A stretch of DNA of 64,000 nucleotides from Podocnemis expansa. Taxonomy: Eukaryota > Chordata > Testudines > Podocnemididae. The notes beneath the pieces are model-generated. The model was not told where the DNA came from. It was given only the letters and a program-made list of their open reading frames with translations, and searched no databases. This document shows positions 1 through 12,392 of this stretch, piece by piece (position 1 is the stretch's first letter; the number at the start of each line of letters is the position of its first letter). The position numbers and the translations under genes were made by a program. The stretch spans positions 10,003,748 to 10,067,747 of the forward strand of contig ML682059.1 in NCBI GenBank assembly GCA_007922195.1, given 5' to 3'.

Positions 1-179
1 TGCAAAAATTGCTCAAAGCTATAATTGTTGGGCCATGGACATAAATTATTTTTTTCAATTGTGCCTTAAGAAAAACGTTTGAAAACCACTGCCGTACATG
101 TTGTTGCATTGAAGAGACACTGAGATGCTTTAGATTTAATGGCAAAGTAAGGACCGGAAAGATCTGTAAATTGCTCATG

Positions 180-345
180 TAGTATTGGTCCCAGGATATT
201 AGAGAGCCAAGGTAACTGAAATAATACTTTTTATTGGAGCTATGATTTTCTAGCTCTGAAAAAGAGCTTTGTTATAAGCTGGTCTTTCTTACCAACAGAA
301 GCTGGTCCAATAAAAGATATTGCCTCACTTACTTTGTTTAGTAAA
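180..345. mobile_element. Palindromic Penelope-like terminal insert (family 2)
   Basis: Two copies of the same PLE terminal sequence face each other. The left arm around 184-240 reads in reverse (GGTCCCAGGATATTAGAGAG, then TTTTTATTGGAGC) and the right arm around 262-340 reads forward (GCTGGTCCAATAAAAGATAT). The left side keeps the extra terminal tip and the right side lacks it. The AAGAGCTTTG...AAGCT segment between the arms is a worn form of the hammerhead-like region seen in the large PLE at 14.05 kb. Confidence 0.6.
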
Positions 346-1869
346 TCCTTTGTAAACCATTGGAAATAGTTAAACAATCACCAACTACTTTGTCAGTCAG
401 TCATAAAATCTGGTTGAAACTCTCAGGGCTGGTTTGCACCATATCTCTGCACAGGAAGTTAGGAGGATAGTGAGTTTAAGGATCCTTCCCCTCATCTCTC
501 TCTGGATCATCTAGGGCCATGAACATCCTGCTTACATCACCCTGCTTCTTTCCAAATACAGAACAGAAAATAGTTATTGAATATTTCTGCCTTCTTTAAT
601 GCATGATTGACAATTTAACAGTCCATGTAGTATTGGACCAGTACTGTTTGTAGGATTTAGTTTGTCCTGATGTGTGTAAAGAATTAGATTTTATTGCCTG
701 TGGCAGGGTGGTTTGGTGCTTTGTGGGATATGTACTTGAGGAGAGGGATTCTAGAAAACTCATTGTTTTGTATGTGGCATGATTAAGGGAGGGAATGTGA
801 TATGAATGGAATCTGAAAGATTGCCTTGTTTTTTGGGGGGAATGTATTTTTCTTTGTGAGCTGCAGCATTTTGTTTGTGTGTTTGTCTTTTATTTGTTTC
901 TTTGAATTCCTTTCTTGCGGGAATCAAGAGACATCAAAGATTCCTGACACCCGGGAATCAGTTAGGTTGCCTTAACCACCAGTTGGCCAGAAAGACTGGG
1001 ACTAATTGTCTTGGTTTAGGCTTCATCAAGCCTCTGAGGAAAGCAGCATCTACAGCCTATCAGGACTGGAGAGGGGCCACATAATAACAGTACTCTAGTT
1101 TGTGAGATGGGGCAATTCAAATGTTGGAAGCTATTGACCTCCTGCTTTTGAATACGAGACTAAAACCTTAGAAGACATCAGGCTAAAATACCCCAGCGAG
1201 GCAACCGGAATTCTGACTTCGGGGGGGGAGGCTTGTTTTGGTGCATCTCTTCCCCTGAATTAGGAGGACAGATAAAACTCTTATTCCACCTTTGAGAGGG
1301 AGGGAGAAAGCATGACTGTGACCTTTTTTTCCTACCTAAAGAGATATTACAGCTGCTGTTTGAGGTGTTCTTACAACAACATCCTTTACCCTGTTGGTAA
1401 CTGATGCCTTTAGCCTCCCTTATCAATTGTCTGTATTTACTAAATGCTGGCTTCTGTTCATTGCTATTAGCTTCTTAACCTTTTCCATAAATGCAGTAGT
1501 AACTGCCTTCACTTAAAAGGTTGATCTTTTTTCTTTAAAATAAGCCACCTTTCCTGATTACTGAATTGCGTGTGTGGTGAGCTAAGTGTATTGGATTTTT
1601 TTGGGGGGTGCCTAACAGAGAATCCTTAAATAATAGAGCCAATTGTTAACATTTTTTATATTTAATTTTCTCCTTCCATTGAGTTTTGTGTAGGGAACTG
1701 GCTTTTTAAAAAAAAACATACAGCATGTATATGTTGCTGGTTGGAGTCTATATTCAGTCTGCAAATAACAAATTAAATTGGGTTGTGTTCACTTGTGATC
1801 ATCTCATTTTCAGTTGAATGATTTATTGATCTTGATCAAAGTGAGGGTTAATATGCTGAATTTGTTATA
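346..1869. other. Intron, no recognised feature
   Basis: This stretch is AT-rich intron with no coding signal, no collagen exon and no repeat I can name. Short open frames around 875-1084 and 1178-1426 show no family resemblance or splice context. Confidence 0.6.
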
Positions 1870-1965
1870 ATATATGTTTGTATAGTGCCTAACACAATGA
1901 ATCCCTCACCCATTTGAGGCTAGTTTGCGTCATGGTAATATAAGATAAAGCAATAGGAGGAAAAC
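1870..1965 (+). repeat. MIR-like SINE tail next to an exon
   Basis: The phrase GTTTGTATAGTGCCTAACAC followed by AATG is the conserved tail of the tRNA-derived CORE/MIR-like SINE of reptiles. A better copy of the same tail is at 28318-28410. It ends about 30 bases upstream of the splice acceptor at 1996-1997, so part of the acceptor region may derive from it. Confidence 0.55.
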
Positions 1966-1997
1966 AATAAAGCCTATTGTATATTTTACATTTTTAG

Positions 1998-2144
1998 GGC
2001 CAGAAAGGTGAGAGAGGTGAAAAAGGAGAGCAAGGGCCACCTGGGCCCCTAGGACCACCAGGAAAATCAGGACTGGAAGAAATGCAGACAGGGATTCAAG
2101 GACCACCTGGCCCCCCAGGAAAACCTGGGCAAGATGGTGAACCC
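1998..2144 (+). CDS. COL15A1: COL15A1 internal exon, Gly-X-Y with one interruption
   Basis: The first visible exon of a type XV collagen alpha chain, a secreted basement-membrane-zone proteoglycan that trimerises through its collagenous segments. It has 49 codons, starts and ends in phase 0, follows a TTTTTAG acceptor and is closed by a GTAAGT donor. The translation runs [12 protein letters not shown], then [12 protein letters not shown], an interruption around LEEMQT, and again [18 protein letters not shown]. Short breaks of this kind separate collagenous blocks in multiplexins. The gene is assigned from the whole set of exons, not from this one alone. COL18A1 is the nearest alternative. The tail of an old SINE lies just upstream of the splice acceptor. 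Confidence 0.88.
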
Positions 2145-2716
2145 GTAAGTATTGCATCTCTCATGAAGCAATGTACATGATCTAGAAAGACCAATGTTCA
2201 TTGTTCATACACAGGTGAAGGGCTGATTCTTTCACTCTGTGTAGTCAAAGTGGATGTTTAACCCTCCTTCATCAAAATGTTAGTCTTATACTCTGTGCAT
2301 GTGTAAATAGTTATACAAGGTGCTTGGCAATGGAGGTTCAGGCCCAAAGGGTATAAAACAACAAAGCTACTGATGTACCAGGCATGCAACTCAAAGGTGG
2401 AACTTGCATGGTGAGGAATGTTGGATGGAAAGGTGGTGTACTTCCCAACATGCATAGTTTATGAATTCCCTGTAGGAGCTACTTCAGGGTGCGCACGCAT
2501 GCACGCACGCACACACAGAGTGTATTATACTTTTCTTTCTGCTTGATCATAAGTACATTCACCCAATTAAATAAGTATACAAAATAGTGCATGTGGTAAA
2601 ATGGTACATATCCTAATTCTGTTCTGATTATTTTATCACACTATGAAATGCTGACCAGTTGTCTATATCTTCCTTCTTTATACATGTTCTATATAATAGG
2701 TTTTCTTTTCTTTTAG
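2145..2716. other. Short intron with GCAC/CA microsatellite
   Basis: The only notable element is an interrupted GCAC/ACAC tract at about 2490-2518. The rest looks like unique intron. Confidence 0.6.
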
Positions 2717-2743
2717 GGCATTCCTGGTAAAGATGGGTTGCCA
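2717..2743 (+). CDS. COL15A1: COL15A1 27-bp collagen exon
   Basis: A nine-codon exon (GIPGKDGLP) that continues the Gly-X-Y register without a break. It is preceded by a clear pyrimidine tract ending TTTTAG and followed by GTGAGT. A length of 27 bp, a multiple of nine, is usual for collagen exons. The chance of a false call is low because splice sites, phase and the Gly register all agree. Confidence 0.85.
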
Positions 2744-5296
2744 GTGAGTACCTTTTTCATGTGTACTTTAGTTCATAGTAAAAAGAAACCTTTCATGTCT
2801 TTGTGAGACACTTGGACAAATTTGAGTTTAAGATATGCAGTGCTTTTTGGAAGCCTGTTCTTAGGTGGCAGCTTTTGTATCTGAACAACTGTACTAAGTT
2901 ATCGGAAAAAGTGAGAAGACTGTAACATTGTGAAGTATATCACAACAGTATTTGGTGCCAACCCCTACTAGATAGGTGATCAGCCTTGACAGATGATGTG
3001 TCTGATTTGCATGGAGGTGCTATGTTTCTAAGTCGATTTCAGAAGTCCTGGAGTCTTTATTCTGTTTTGTGAACAGTGTTTAAAGTTGGCAAATAACTGA
3101 ACATCACTATTTACATACGGCTGTCATGCTGCATTTGTAACCATTATGTAAACAAAGAGATGCTTGTTTCCTAATTGCTGCTCCCTTCAGTCTCATTCTT
3201 CAAGGCCTTAAATAGGATGTCAGCCTTTACGATCTTCTGTAGTTAGTGATGAAGGATTCACCTGCTGATTCACCCTGGCAGCTGGACCAGGTGCGTGCTT
3301 TGTGCTCCAAGCCATGTTAATAAGAGAGATTTAGGCACTCCTAAAGGAGAGGGAACTAGAAGGAAGAAGAGGAGAGCCCTGCACAGACCAGTCTTTCGAG
3401 AAGCCACACTGAAGCAGGAAGTTTTGTTCATTGCTGTTTGTTAGCACAAAGGAAACCCCAAGAAGAGAGTATACTCACACCTTTTTTGGTGTATGTGCTC
3501 TGTTGGGAGGAGGGTGAGAACACCATGCAAATCACCGCCCAGACTACTGCACACTTCCCAGCGGCTGCTGCTTCTCTTACTCCTCCTCAGCTGGTACAAT
3601 ACTTCTTCCACACTTCCCAGCCACCTTCCCTTCCACCACCTCATCTCCCTTCCTCAGTGTCTTTAACTTTCTCACATTAACTGACCCATGCCATTGACCT
3701 CCCTCCCTGTCTCACTCTGCGTCCATTTGTCATATACTCCTGGTAACTACTTCTCTGTTGCTTATTCTCCCTGCTCTATTGCCCTATTGCTCTCTCCTCC
3801 TCTCCCTGAGGCCTGGCTTCCAGCTCCTGAAACCCACTCACATTCTATTGTTCTAGTGCACTTTTCATCCATTGATATTCTCTGTATGTTCCTCCATGCT
3901 CAGCTGTTCCCCAATGGCTTCCCGCTGTGTCACTCTGCCAACCTTCTTCCATACTCCCAGTGTCTCGGCTTCTCTCCTAGCTGGTCCATTCCATCCACTC
4001 TCCCATAGTCGAGTCTCCCCCTATTCTGCTCTTAGTTGTTATGACCAATGTGCCCTCGATGGTGCTGTAGTGTTGCGCACCTTCCAGATACACTGCCCTC
4101 ATGGCTTCAGTTTTCCTGTTCCCCACACTGCTATATCTTTTCTCTACTCTTCCCTCTATCATGCAAAATATCCTACCCCAGATGCTTCCCATCAGTCTTC
4201 TGCACTTGTCTTCCTCATTCAGAAATTTCCTATCTGTTCTTGCCTCCCTCCCTCCCTGCATACATCCTTCAGGCGGGAGTCACATTTTTATGATAGTCAA
4301 TAAAATATAATCCAGCAATAAGAGGGTTAATTATGCAGCCCAACAGGTTTGCAGACAGATGAAGTGTTTTGCTGGTCTCTGTTCATACTGTATGCTCAGA
4401 GAAATGGAGCTATTTTTTCTGTACAAGGTCAACTCAAATTTAGGAGATGTGATCTGGAAGCTGTGCTGGCAGAAGAAGCTGACATTTTCAGCTTTGCACT
4501 AGGTTTTCTGGCTCTTAGCGTTCCAATTGTAAGCAGAACACTCTCTTCTTAAACAAAAGCCATGACAAAATGTTCTGTGGAAAGTTCTTCAATTATGGAA
4601 AGATGTTTATATCAACACAATTATAAGCTTTAGTCCTGTGGGAGCAACACTTCAATTTCACTTATGTGCATCTTTGGAATTTTTTTTTTTTTTAACTTTT
4701 ACAGTTCTCTGTTACATAAAGAATCACTTTCCCTCACTTAGCAGTTTTGTTGCAGCATTAGTTCTGCTCTGAAAGCATTTTGTCTGTGGACTCACACCCC
4801 TATCCTGCTAATGCTTTCACATGTACTCAGCTGTTCTGCTGTGAGCAGTCCCATTGAAAGCAATGTACTACTCAGACACAGGCAATGAAACGTGTGCAAG
4901 CTCTTTATTGGACTAGTAAAGGGTTGGGGCCTTGGTATGTAAAAAAGCATTTTATTGTAACTCATTCCAGTTACTGTAAATATTCACCAGATAAATCAAT
5001 ATTAAACACAAAAACCCAACAACCTGGGGATACATTTCATTGACTGCATCTAGTTCATCGGTATTTATAGTTAGCACAGTGCTATATGTCATGGTGAGAT
5101 TCCGATAGCAGATACAGTAAACTCACAGTTGTCCACATACCTTTAGAGAATAAATTCACAAATCAAAATAAATTTTAGATTTATTTTCCCCTGGATTTCC
5201 TCCTAGAATCCTAAGTTAACTGCTAATTCGTTGTAATTCATAGCCTTATCCTCAAAATTTAATGGAACTTCAATGGCAAAGACTCAAGCCTTACCC
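2744..5296. other. Intron with a long pyrimidine-rich tract
   Basis: From about 3590 to 4270 the + strand is unusually rich in C and T (many CTCCCT, TTCCTC and CCTCCC words), giving several overlapping open frames on both strands with no family resemblance. A run of T sits at about 4680-4693. Nothing else is recognised. Confidence 0.5.
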
Positions 5297-5698
5297 CAGG
5301 GATCAGCAACCTTTGCTGATCCCTGTGCAGTCCTCCTTCCCCCAACCCTCAGCTGGTACCGGCAGCCCCCCCCCGGGTCCCCAGGCATGCCACAAAAAGA
5401 AGTGGCTCCTTTCAGGGGTTGCCAGGCATGCTGCAGAAAGAAGCTGCCCAGAGTGGCTCCTTTGGGGAGCATCACACTACAGAGGGGAGCCACTCTGGGC
5501 AGCTTTTTTCTGCATCACATGGAGGCATAGGCATGGGGAGACCACCCCGTCTCCCAGCTGCACCCAAAGAAAGCCACCCAGCGTGGCTTTTGGAGGCAGG
5601 AGTGGCAATTTCTGTGGTACTGCAGAGAACGCTGCGTGCCGCTCTGAATGGGCACGGGTGCCATTGTTGGCACACGTGCCGGGGGTTGCCTACCACTG
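5297..5698. mobile_element. Non-autonomous hAT element
   Basis: The ends are CAGGGATCAGCAACC on the left and GGTTGCCTACCACTG on the right, imperfect terminal inverted repeats of hAT type. Flanks CCTTACCC and CCTTATAC are an eroded 8-bp target duplication (6 of 8). The left end is itself an 11-bp hairpin (5297-5325). Inside, 5433-5460 and 5486-5513 form a 28-bp inverted repeat with one mismatch. The GC-rich interior makes long open frames that do not look like protein. Confidence 0.7.
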
Positions 5699-6217
5699 CC
5701 TTATACAGAACACGATAGATGCATATTGTATGGAGTGGGGAAATATACCATGGGATATTTGGGGTTTGGGAGTTCAGATTTATTAGAGCCTTGAAGAGTT
5801 AAAGGAAACTTAAGGCCTATTACTGTGAAGTACTAGATAACTTCTGTAAGACATTGTATCCTTAGTGCCCATTGAACTCAATGGGAATTGAGGATGATCA
5901 GTGTCTTGCAGGATGAGGGCTCTGACTCCAGGAGATGACTGCAGGTTGTGCCCCCATCTTGAGGCGTCCTGCATGACATGTGGCACCTTAGCTAACAGCT
6001 GGCTGCAGTGTGTTCCATGAGTATTTCCTTAGGAAAACAGCTGACTCTTCTTTCCCTTATTGCCCATTACCCTGGTATGAAACTGAAACTGGTGACCTTC
6101 CAGATGTCCGTTTTGGAAACAAATAATTTATGTCAAATGAAAACAAAATTCCAGTCTGGCATTAACTTGCTGCTGTAACATTGAGAAAATGCCGACTAAG
6201 TAGAGAACTATTCAAAG

Positions 6218-7120
6218 CAGGGTTCCTAACCTGTGCCAATGGTCCACTTTTAGCCTGCAGAGCTTTCTAAAACGGCCCATGCTCACCTCCCGTTGCCTTG
6301 GAGCTAGGCTGTGGTTGCATTCCTCCTGCCCAGTCCCAGCATGGAAGGTGCAGCCAGGCTGTGGACAGACACCAGCTCCCTGCCCAGTCCCAGTGCACTG
6401 CTGGGAGCCTGACTGCAGCTGCACACTTGCCACTGGCTCCTGGCACACTGCTGGAGCCAGGATGTGTCTGGAAGCCTCCCTGGGGGTGCCTGTCCCCAGT
6501 CTCTGACAGAGACCCATCTCCCACAAGATGCTTGCACCCATCCCTCCCAGCCTGCAGGCACCCGCCTCCCGCCAGATGTCTGCACCCAGCCCTTCCAACA
6601 CCAAATGAAGTACTTTTAACAGTTTAATTTATTTAAAATTTAAAATTTTTAATTCTTTGAACTATTTTTAAATAGCCTTTCACATTTGCTGTTTTTTAAT
6701 TAATTTATTTAACATTTTAAATATGCTTTGTACTAAAAAAAAAAAGTTGTTTTACATATATTGATCTGTAGTCCTCAGTCCTGTACTCTATATTGTATAC
6801 AAATAAATCAATACATTTTTTTGAGTTGATAAATGGGTTGTCTTCCAGGACTGTAAAAATATTTCTGTCCAGGGATGCCACTGCCCTGAGAAAAGGGTCA
6901 GGGCCCAGGCCCAATCTGTTGCTGGGTCCCAATCCAGGAGCCAGCTTGGGCTCCTCCCATTGGCAACACAGCCCGTATCTGGCCAGCGGCCAGCCTTATC
7001 CAGCCCCAACCAGCCATTGCAGGCGCAGGGACAGAGATGTGGGGTAGCTGCAGCCCCTTAGGCCCAACAACAGTGACAGCCCTGTTTGTGTCCTTGAGCC
7101 AGACAGATTTGGAACCACTG
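6218..7120. mobile_element. hAT-like element, 903 bp
   Basis: Left end CAGGGTTCCTAACCTG pairs with right end CAGATTTGGAACCACTG as terminal inverted repeats. Flanks ATTCAAAG and ACTTAAAG fit an old 8-bp target duplication (6 of 8). The GC-rich interior carries repeated words such as CACCCGCCTCCCGCC and no transposase was seen. Confidence 0.6.
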
Positions 7121-7188
7121 ACTTAAAGAGTTCAGGTAATCCTTAACATTTCTCAGAAAACGTCTGCTGATCTAATCATCAATTACAG

Positions 7189-7206
7189 ATAGATGGGAAA
7201 AATCAG
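7189..7206 (+). other. Candidate 18-nt micro-exon (doubtful)
   Basis: An in-frame 18-base segment lies between AATTACAG and GTGAGA, with a CTAAT branch-like word upstream. It would insert IDGKNQ between GLP and GER, which would interrupt the Gly-X-Y register. The pyrimidine tract is poor and no known type XV exon like this comes to mind, so a chance match is more likely. Confidence 0.15.
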
Positions 7207-7345
7207 GTGAGAACTTTGTACCCTCAAGCTTCCTCCTAAACTGCCTAATCTCTTACAGGCTTTTTTGGCTTTCAAAATATCCATTTATGGGAATGATACT
7301 TTCTTTAACGGAAAGAATATATTGAATAAACATCTCCTTTTTTAG

Positions 7346-7408
7346 GGTGAAAGAGGACTTCAGGGATTGCCTGGGTTGAAAGGAGAGGAAGGCCTTAAAG
7401 GTGAAAAG
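7346..7408 (+). CDS. COL15A1: COL15A1 63-bp collagen exon, charged helix
   Basis: This exon has 21 codons forming seven uninterrupted Gly-X-Y triplets: GERGLQGLPGLK followed by GEEGLKGEK. The acceptor is CTTTTTTAG and the donor GTACGT, both phase 0. The triplets rich in Lys and Glu suit inter-chain salt bridges in the trimer. It is separated from the previous exon by a 4.6-kb intron that holds two hAT elements. Confidence 0.88.
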
Positions 7409-10400
7409 GTACGTTTCCTATCAATATTTAAGGACCAGTTGGATTAACTGTCATTCATGTGTGTTCATTTGATATATTCTGAAGGGAAAGAAAACAGAGA
7501 AAGCACAAGAAGAATTTATGCATTTCCCCTACTGTTCCTCTATTCAAAGGCCAGTCTTAAAAACCCAAAGGATTTTGCTAGAAGATGGATGAATATAGCT
7601 TATATAAACAGTTAAACTTTCTCAGTAATGGGTTAGAGTTGGAAAAGATAAACGTGTATTACTATGTAAGGCCCTTCATTTTCACTTTTTACTGACTTCT
7701 ACCAAAACAAATTGTGGACCACTCAACTATGTGAAAATAATATTTAAGAAAATCCAATAAATTACATTAGATGGACTAATTGTGAACATAAACATATCTA
7801 AGTGTAAATGTGAGGCTGTCAAAGTAAGCTAATGTAGTGGAAGATTAACAAACATATGTATATATAATGTTAGTTTAATGCCATGGCTTACTCCAAGAAC
7901 TGTAAACTGCTTTTACTTTCCATAATCTTACTTTTCTTTGTTGCTTTTTAATGTCCTCCCATCCTCCAATATTAACCCTCATATTTACCCAGAAAACTGT
8001 AAATTTAATATTTTACACTGCTTTTCACGTATTTTAAATTTTTCATAATAAGCACTGTATGTTTTTGAGAAACTTTAAACAAAATAAAAACCAATACCAA
8101 AGGGCCTTGTGTGTATGACTAAGCTTTGCTAGATAAAATGTATAGAAGATTAGACTATGAACATTCATCAGCCATGCAAAGTGGACAAAATCAATGTTTG
8201 CTTTTAAAACCTTTGAGGCAACTACTTCTGTCTCAGCTGAGCTGAGGTTAGCTAGTGCAGATGAATCCATTGCTACAACACACCTGAAAAATTCACCCAC
8301 CAATTTAGGCAAGTGGACAAATGAGGCACTAATTTAGTGTTTCATTAGCAAAATGTGAAGCTGAATGAAGGTTTAGTTGAACAAATGGAACTTGATTAAG
8401 CACTGTGCATTGCTCTGTCCATGAGACAGAGCTGTTTACAGCCCAACTCCATTTCCCTAGTGAGCCTTCCATAACCATCCCTTCAAGGAACATGGATCTC
8501 CTGATTCCAGTTTCACTGATCCTGACAGTTACAGAAATAAGTCAAACATCTTAAATCACCCATCTGAATTATATTCAGGCTTGACTCCAGTAGGATTACC
8601 AGATGTCTGACTTTTAGAGGGACAGTTCTGATGTTTTGAGCATTCTTTTATATAGATACCTATTACCCTTCACCTCCTGTCCCAATTTTTCATACTTGCT
8701 ATCTGGTCACTCTAGACTTAAGTGGTGTCCACAGTGTTTAGAAAGATAAAATCCACCTGAGACAATGCAGAGCAGGGTGTAAGGGCTCCTGGTGCACACA
8801 CCATACCATAACCCCCACATCCTCCTCCCACCGTCCATGGACATCATTCCAGTTTGTGAGCTGGAGTTGCAACCCTTCAGGTCAAAGATGCGTGGAATCA
8901 CTGGAGTTGAAAATGCAAACCTGTTCACTTACTCCCAGACCATGCTGATGTGGGCTTCTGTGCTGACCAAGGCATGCTGGAGAGAGGACCTCTTCTGCTC
9001 AGGCTTTTGTTTCCTTTTGCCATTGCTGGAAGCTGACAGAATATCTGCAGGTAAATTATTCCATGGAGGTTAACTATGTTGGCAAAAGCCATGATTGATA
9101 CCTAGCTGAACACCTCCATATGCCAACTCCATTGCTGAGCAGTCACAGGTCAGTGGAAGGCTGCATGATAGATCTGCTGAATGGTCAATCTGCAGCTCTT
9201 TTCTCTCTCTTGCTTTGATGGTGCAGAAGCTAGAAGTAGAAAACGGAAAGCCCAGGCTGTTGTGAGGATGGCTAGGGAGGACCTGCTACCTGAGTGTCCT
9301 GCAGGAGTGTGGTGTTTGGGTCTTGCAGCTGATGCACCATCAACTTGTTTGCCCTTGAGTCGTGGTGCAACTGCCATGCTATGAAGCACCATAACAGAGC
9401 CCAGGTGGGGGAACCCCACTGGCCCACCCAAGGAGGTAATGATTACATAGTCACCAGGGGTGATGTTAATCACTCCCACCTCATCCACTCCCCGCTGCAC
9501 AAAGCCCAAGTAAATGGTTTTTGAGCAAGAATGTATATTGTACATGGAAGGTTAGGAGTGAACAGAATGTCCCTTGCAATCTTTGAGCAGGGCACAGGCA
9601 ACTCTGCAGCCCCACCACAACACCCTGACAGTTTGGGAGCTGGAACAGTGACTGTGACCCTGACCCATTTCCGTTACAAAGGTTTGTGGCTATTGGCTTC
9701 ATGTAATTCTGGACACAATTGTTCATCCACATTTGCTTATGTAAAGCTAACATGGAGCCCAGCTGCACAGATTCCTCAATGACTACCCTGTTTTCCTGAC
9801 TTATACACAGTTTACTAAGGCTATTTGTAATCTAGTAAGGTGCTAAACATCTTTAGCTCCTGAGCTCACTTTTAACGGTGAGGGCAGACAGCAAGATCTA
9901 TTAGCAGGCTTCTGGCTCCTGTTGCAGGATGGGAAACAAGGGGAGCGCATCCTGAAGCAGGTTGGAGAACTGAGTGTCCTGCTGATGGATTGTCAGTTCA
10001 TTTTTTGTAACTTTTGGGCAATGCATAGACAAAGCTGTGAGAGGCACTTCTTACAGCCAGGCCTCTATGCAGAAGTACAATATAGGGCTGAGAATTAGGG
10101 AAGGGGGAAACCTTGTGGAAGCGGGTAGCCCTCAGTGGATGCAAAGTGGTAAAAGCTGTCAAAACTAAATTGGCTACAGCTAATGTTGAAATCTGGGTTT
10201 AAAAAAACCAAGCGGCATCAGAAGAAATACACAGTCACCATAGGAGTGCATGGCTGTAATGAGTGAAAATAGCCCAAAACTAATTAAATACTGGCACTGT
10301 GGATATGAATATGGTAAAAGAAAATAAAACTTACATGGGAAAGAATGTTTAAAGAGTATCACTATAGAAACTACTTGGCAAAACTGTGTAGAAGCAAAGA

Positions 10401-10842
10401 AATAAGCACATAAATGTGTTTAATGGCAGGTCAGAGATAAACAACTTCTGTGCTTTTTTGTGAGTGTGATGCAGTTGAAATTTTCAGATTCCTGACATAT
10501 GATTCTCCATGTTAATAAAAATGTATTTAAGTTCACAATGGAACTGGGAGCAGTAGGGGTCCAATTCCAGATGACAAATTACAATAATTAAAGACAAAGC
10601 ACAGCACACTAGGCCTTGGCTGTCTGGGAGTGTGGATCAACTATCTACAGCTTCAGCTTCTTGAAGAAAAGTAGTGGGAAAGTGGGAGCGTTTGTCTTGG
10701 TCAACTGCAGAATATGGAGGCAGATCACATAGTGCAGCCCCAAAGTCTCTAAATGTGTGGGTAGTAACCCATATTGCATGGCTTTCCTCTCTCCTCCAAA
10801 ACACCCTCATGGAGAGAAGGAATCATACATGCTCCATACCTC
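7409..10842. other. Intron, no recognised feature
   Basis: This is AT-rich intron. The open frames at 8043-8312 and 9150-9545 (minus strand) have no splice or protein-family support that I can see. Confidence 0.5.
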
Positions 10843-11045
10843 ATAGAAGGCAGTGTGACCTAGTAGACAGAGCACTGGACTAGGACTAAATTCTATTCCC
10901 AATTTGTCTTCTAGGTGCCCTTGGGCAAGCTGAGTTTTCTCAGTTCAAGTCTCCCTTTTCACACCCATTGAATGAGAATAATGATGTTGACCTTCTTTGT
11001 AAAAGGCTTTGAGACATTTGGATGAAAAGCTTAGTTTTTATTTGT
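10843..11045 (+). repeat. MIR-like tRNA-derived SINE
   Basis: The sequence follows the layout of reptile CORE/MIR-like SINEs: a head GTGTGACCTAGTAGACAGAG, then CACTGGACTAGGACT, a middle CCCTTGGGCAAGCTGAG and a tail GAGAATAATGATGTTGACC with GTAAAAGGCTTTGAGACATT. The head derives from a tRNA promoter region. It is diverged but nearly full length. Confidence 0.75.
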
Positions 11046-12392
11046 TGTTGAAGATGGACCTCCCCAGAGCTAAGCAAGAAGGAAGCAGACTATTAGCTTC
11101 TCTTACACGAGTAAACACATTGGCATAAGTAGATGGCATGTCTGAACACATATGGGAACCTCAACCCACATACTATAGCTCTTAGGGAGAGCAGGCTGGG
11201 GTTCGTGAATGCAACAAATTCTAAAGCCAAGCACAGTGTGAGTGAATCTGTGGTTCAAAGTGAATGTTGCATATCCCTTTATCTACCTCTGCAGTCTCGG
11301 TGCACCAATCCTTGTATTATGTAGACACTAGTGAAAGGTAGATGTGTCTTACTTGCAGTCACAAAAAAGGTTTGTGTAAGGCTTGTACACCTGACAAACT
11401 GAAAGATATTTGGACTGAAAAAAAAAAAAGTATATCCAGTATTAAAAATTAAACTGATTGCTTTAATCTGGACTGTGTAACGTTCAGTTGTTATAACATA
11501 CCTCTTGTGCTATAACTTTTATGGTGCTTTTCAAACACTGATGAAGACATTTTCCTCTTTCCGAAAGAGTTAATAATCCAAGGGCCAAATCCTACTCACT
11601 TCTGTGAAATATGAGACAAGAATAGATAATCAGAAAATGAAAAATTATGAAAGGCTTTAAATGTGTGGTTGAAACTGTGAAGAAGGGGGAGCCGGCGGAG
11701 AGCTGGAAATAACAGGCCATGAAGTTGATCCTAGAAACTAAATGGACATCAGGGAAGGGTGAGATGGGTTTCTAGGAAGGCTGGAGAGATGCAAGTTACA
11801 GTGGTCAGGAGAGTAAATGATAAAGGCTTGAACATGAGCTTTTAGCTGTGTCTGCAGTGGGAAAAGGTTCCTTAGATATACCACACAACTGTAGTTTTAG
11901 AAAGGTTATGGAGGGGAATAGTAATATTGAGAGGGACGATATCTTTACTTTTGCATGAAATTTGCATACAGAATGAAATTAATGATAACATTCTTCTGAT
12001 AAAGAATTAAACATTGTGTCTCAATTGTCACTACTAGTGCAATTGTGAATTAGTTTGAGAAGCTAGAGATATAAAAGACCTTTCACAACATCCTCTCTTT
12101 CCAGTGAAGGGTTATTTCCTAGAGGATATTGCTGAGCTCTTTATTCATCCTTAGTAGTTCTATATGACCCTAATTACGATTTCTCTTGGGAGCTTATTTT
12201 AAAAGTGAATAAACCTCAGACTCCTTTCTAGCATTTAAACAATTGTCTTACCTTCAACTTTTGTTTCTCTAAAACTTGCAAAATACAGTTAGGTCTGAGG
12301 AAGATAATTAGAGAAAATGAAGCTAATTCAGAGTTGTGAAACATGCTAATGTGTGGTCTGAACTATTCATTGCTTCATATTTATTCTTTTAG
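11046..12392. other. Intron, no recognised feature
   Basis: Nothing was recognised between the SINE and the next exon apart from a run of A at about 11419-11430. Confidence 0.5.

Noticed and set aside
3688..4303. Several overlapping open frames on both strands
   Set aside because: They result from the pyrimidine-rich composition and show no protein-like pattern.
5262..5786. A 174-codon open frame with Trp- and His-rich translation
   Set aside because: It covers a non-autonomous hAT element with internal inverted repeats; the length follows from GC-rich composition.
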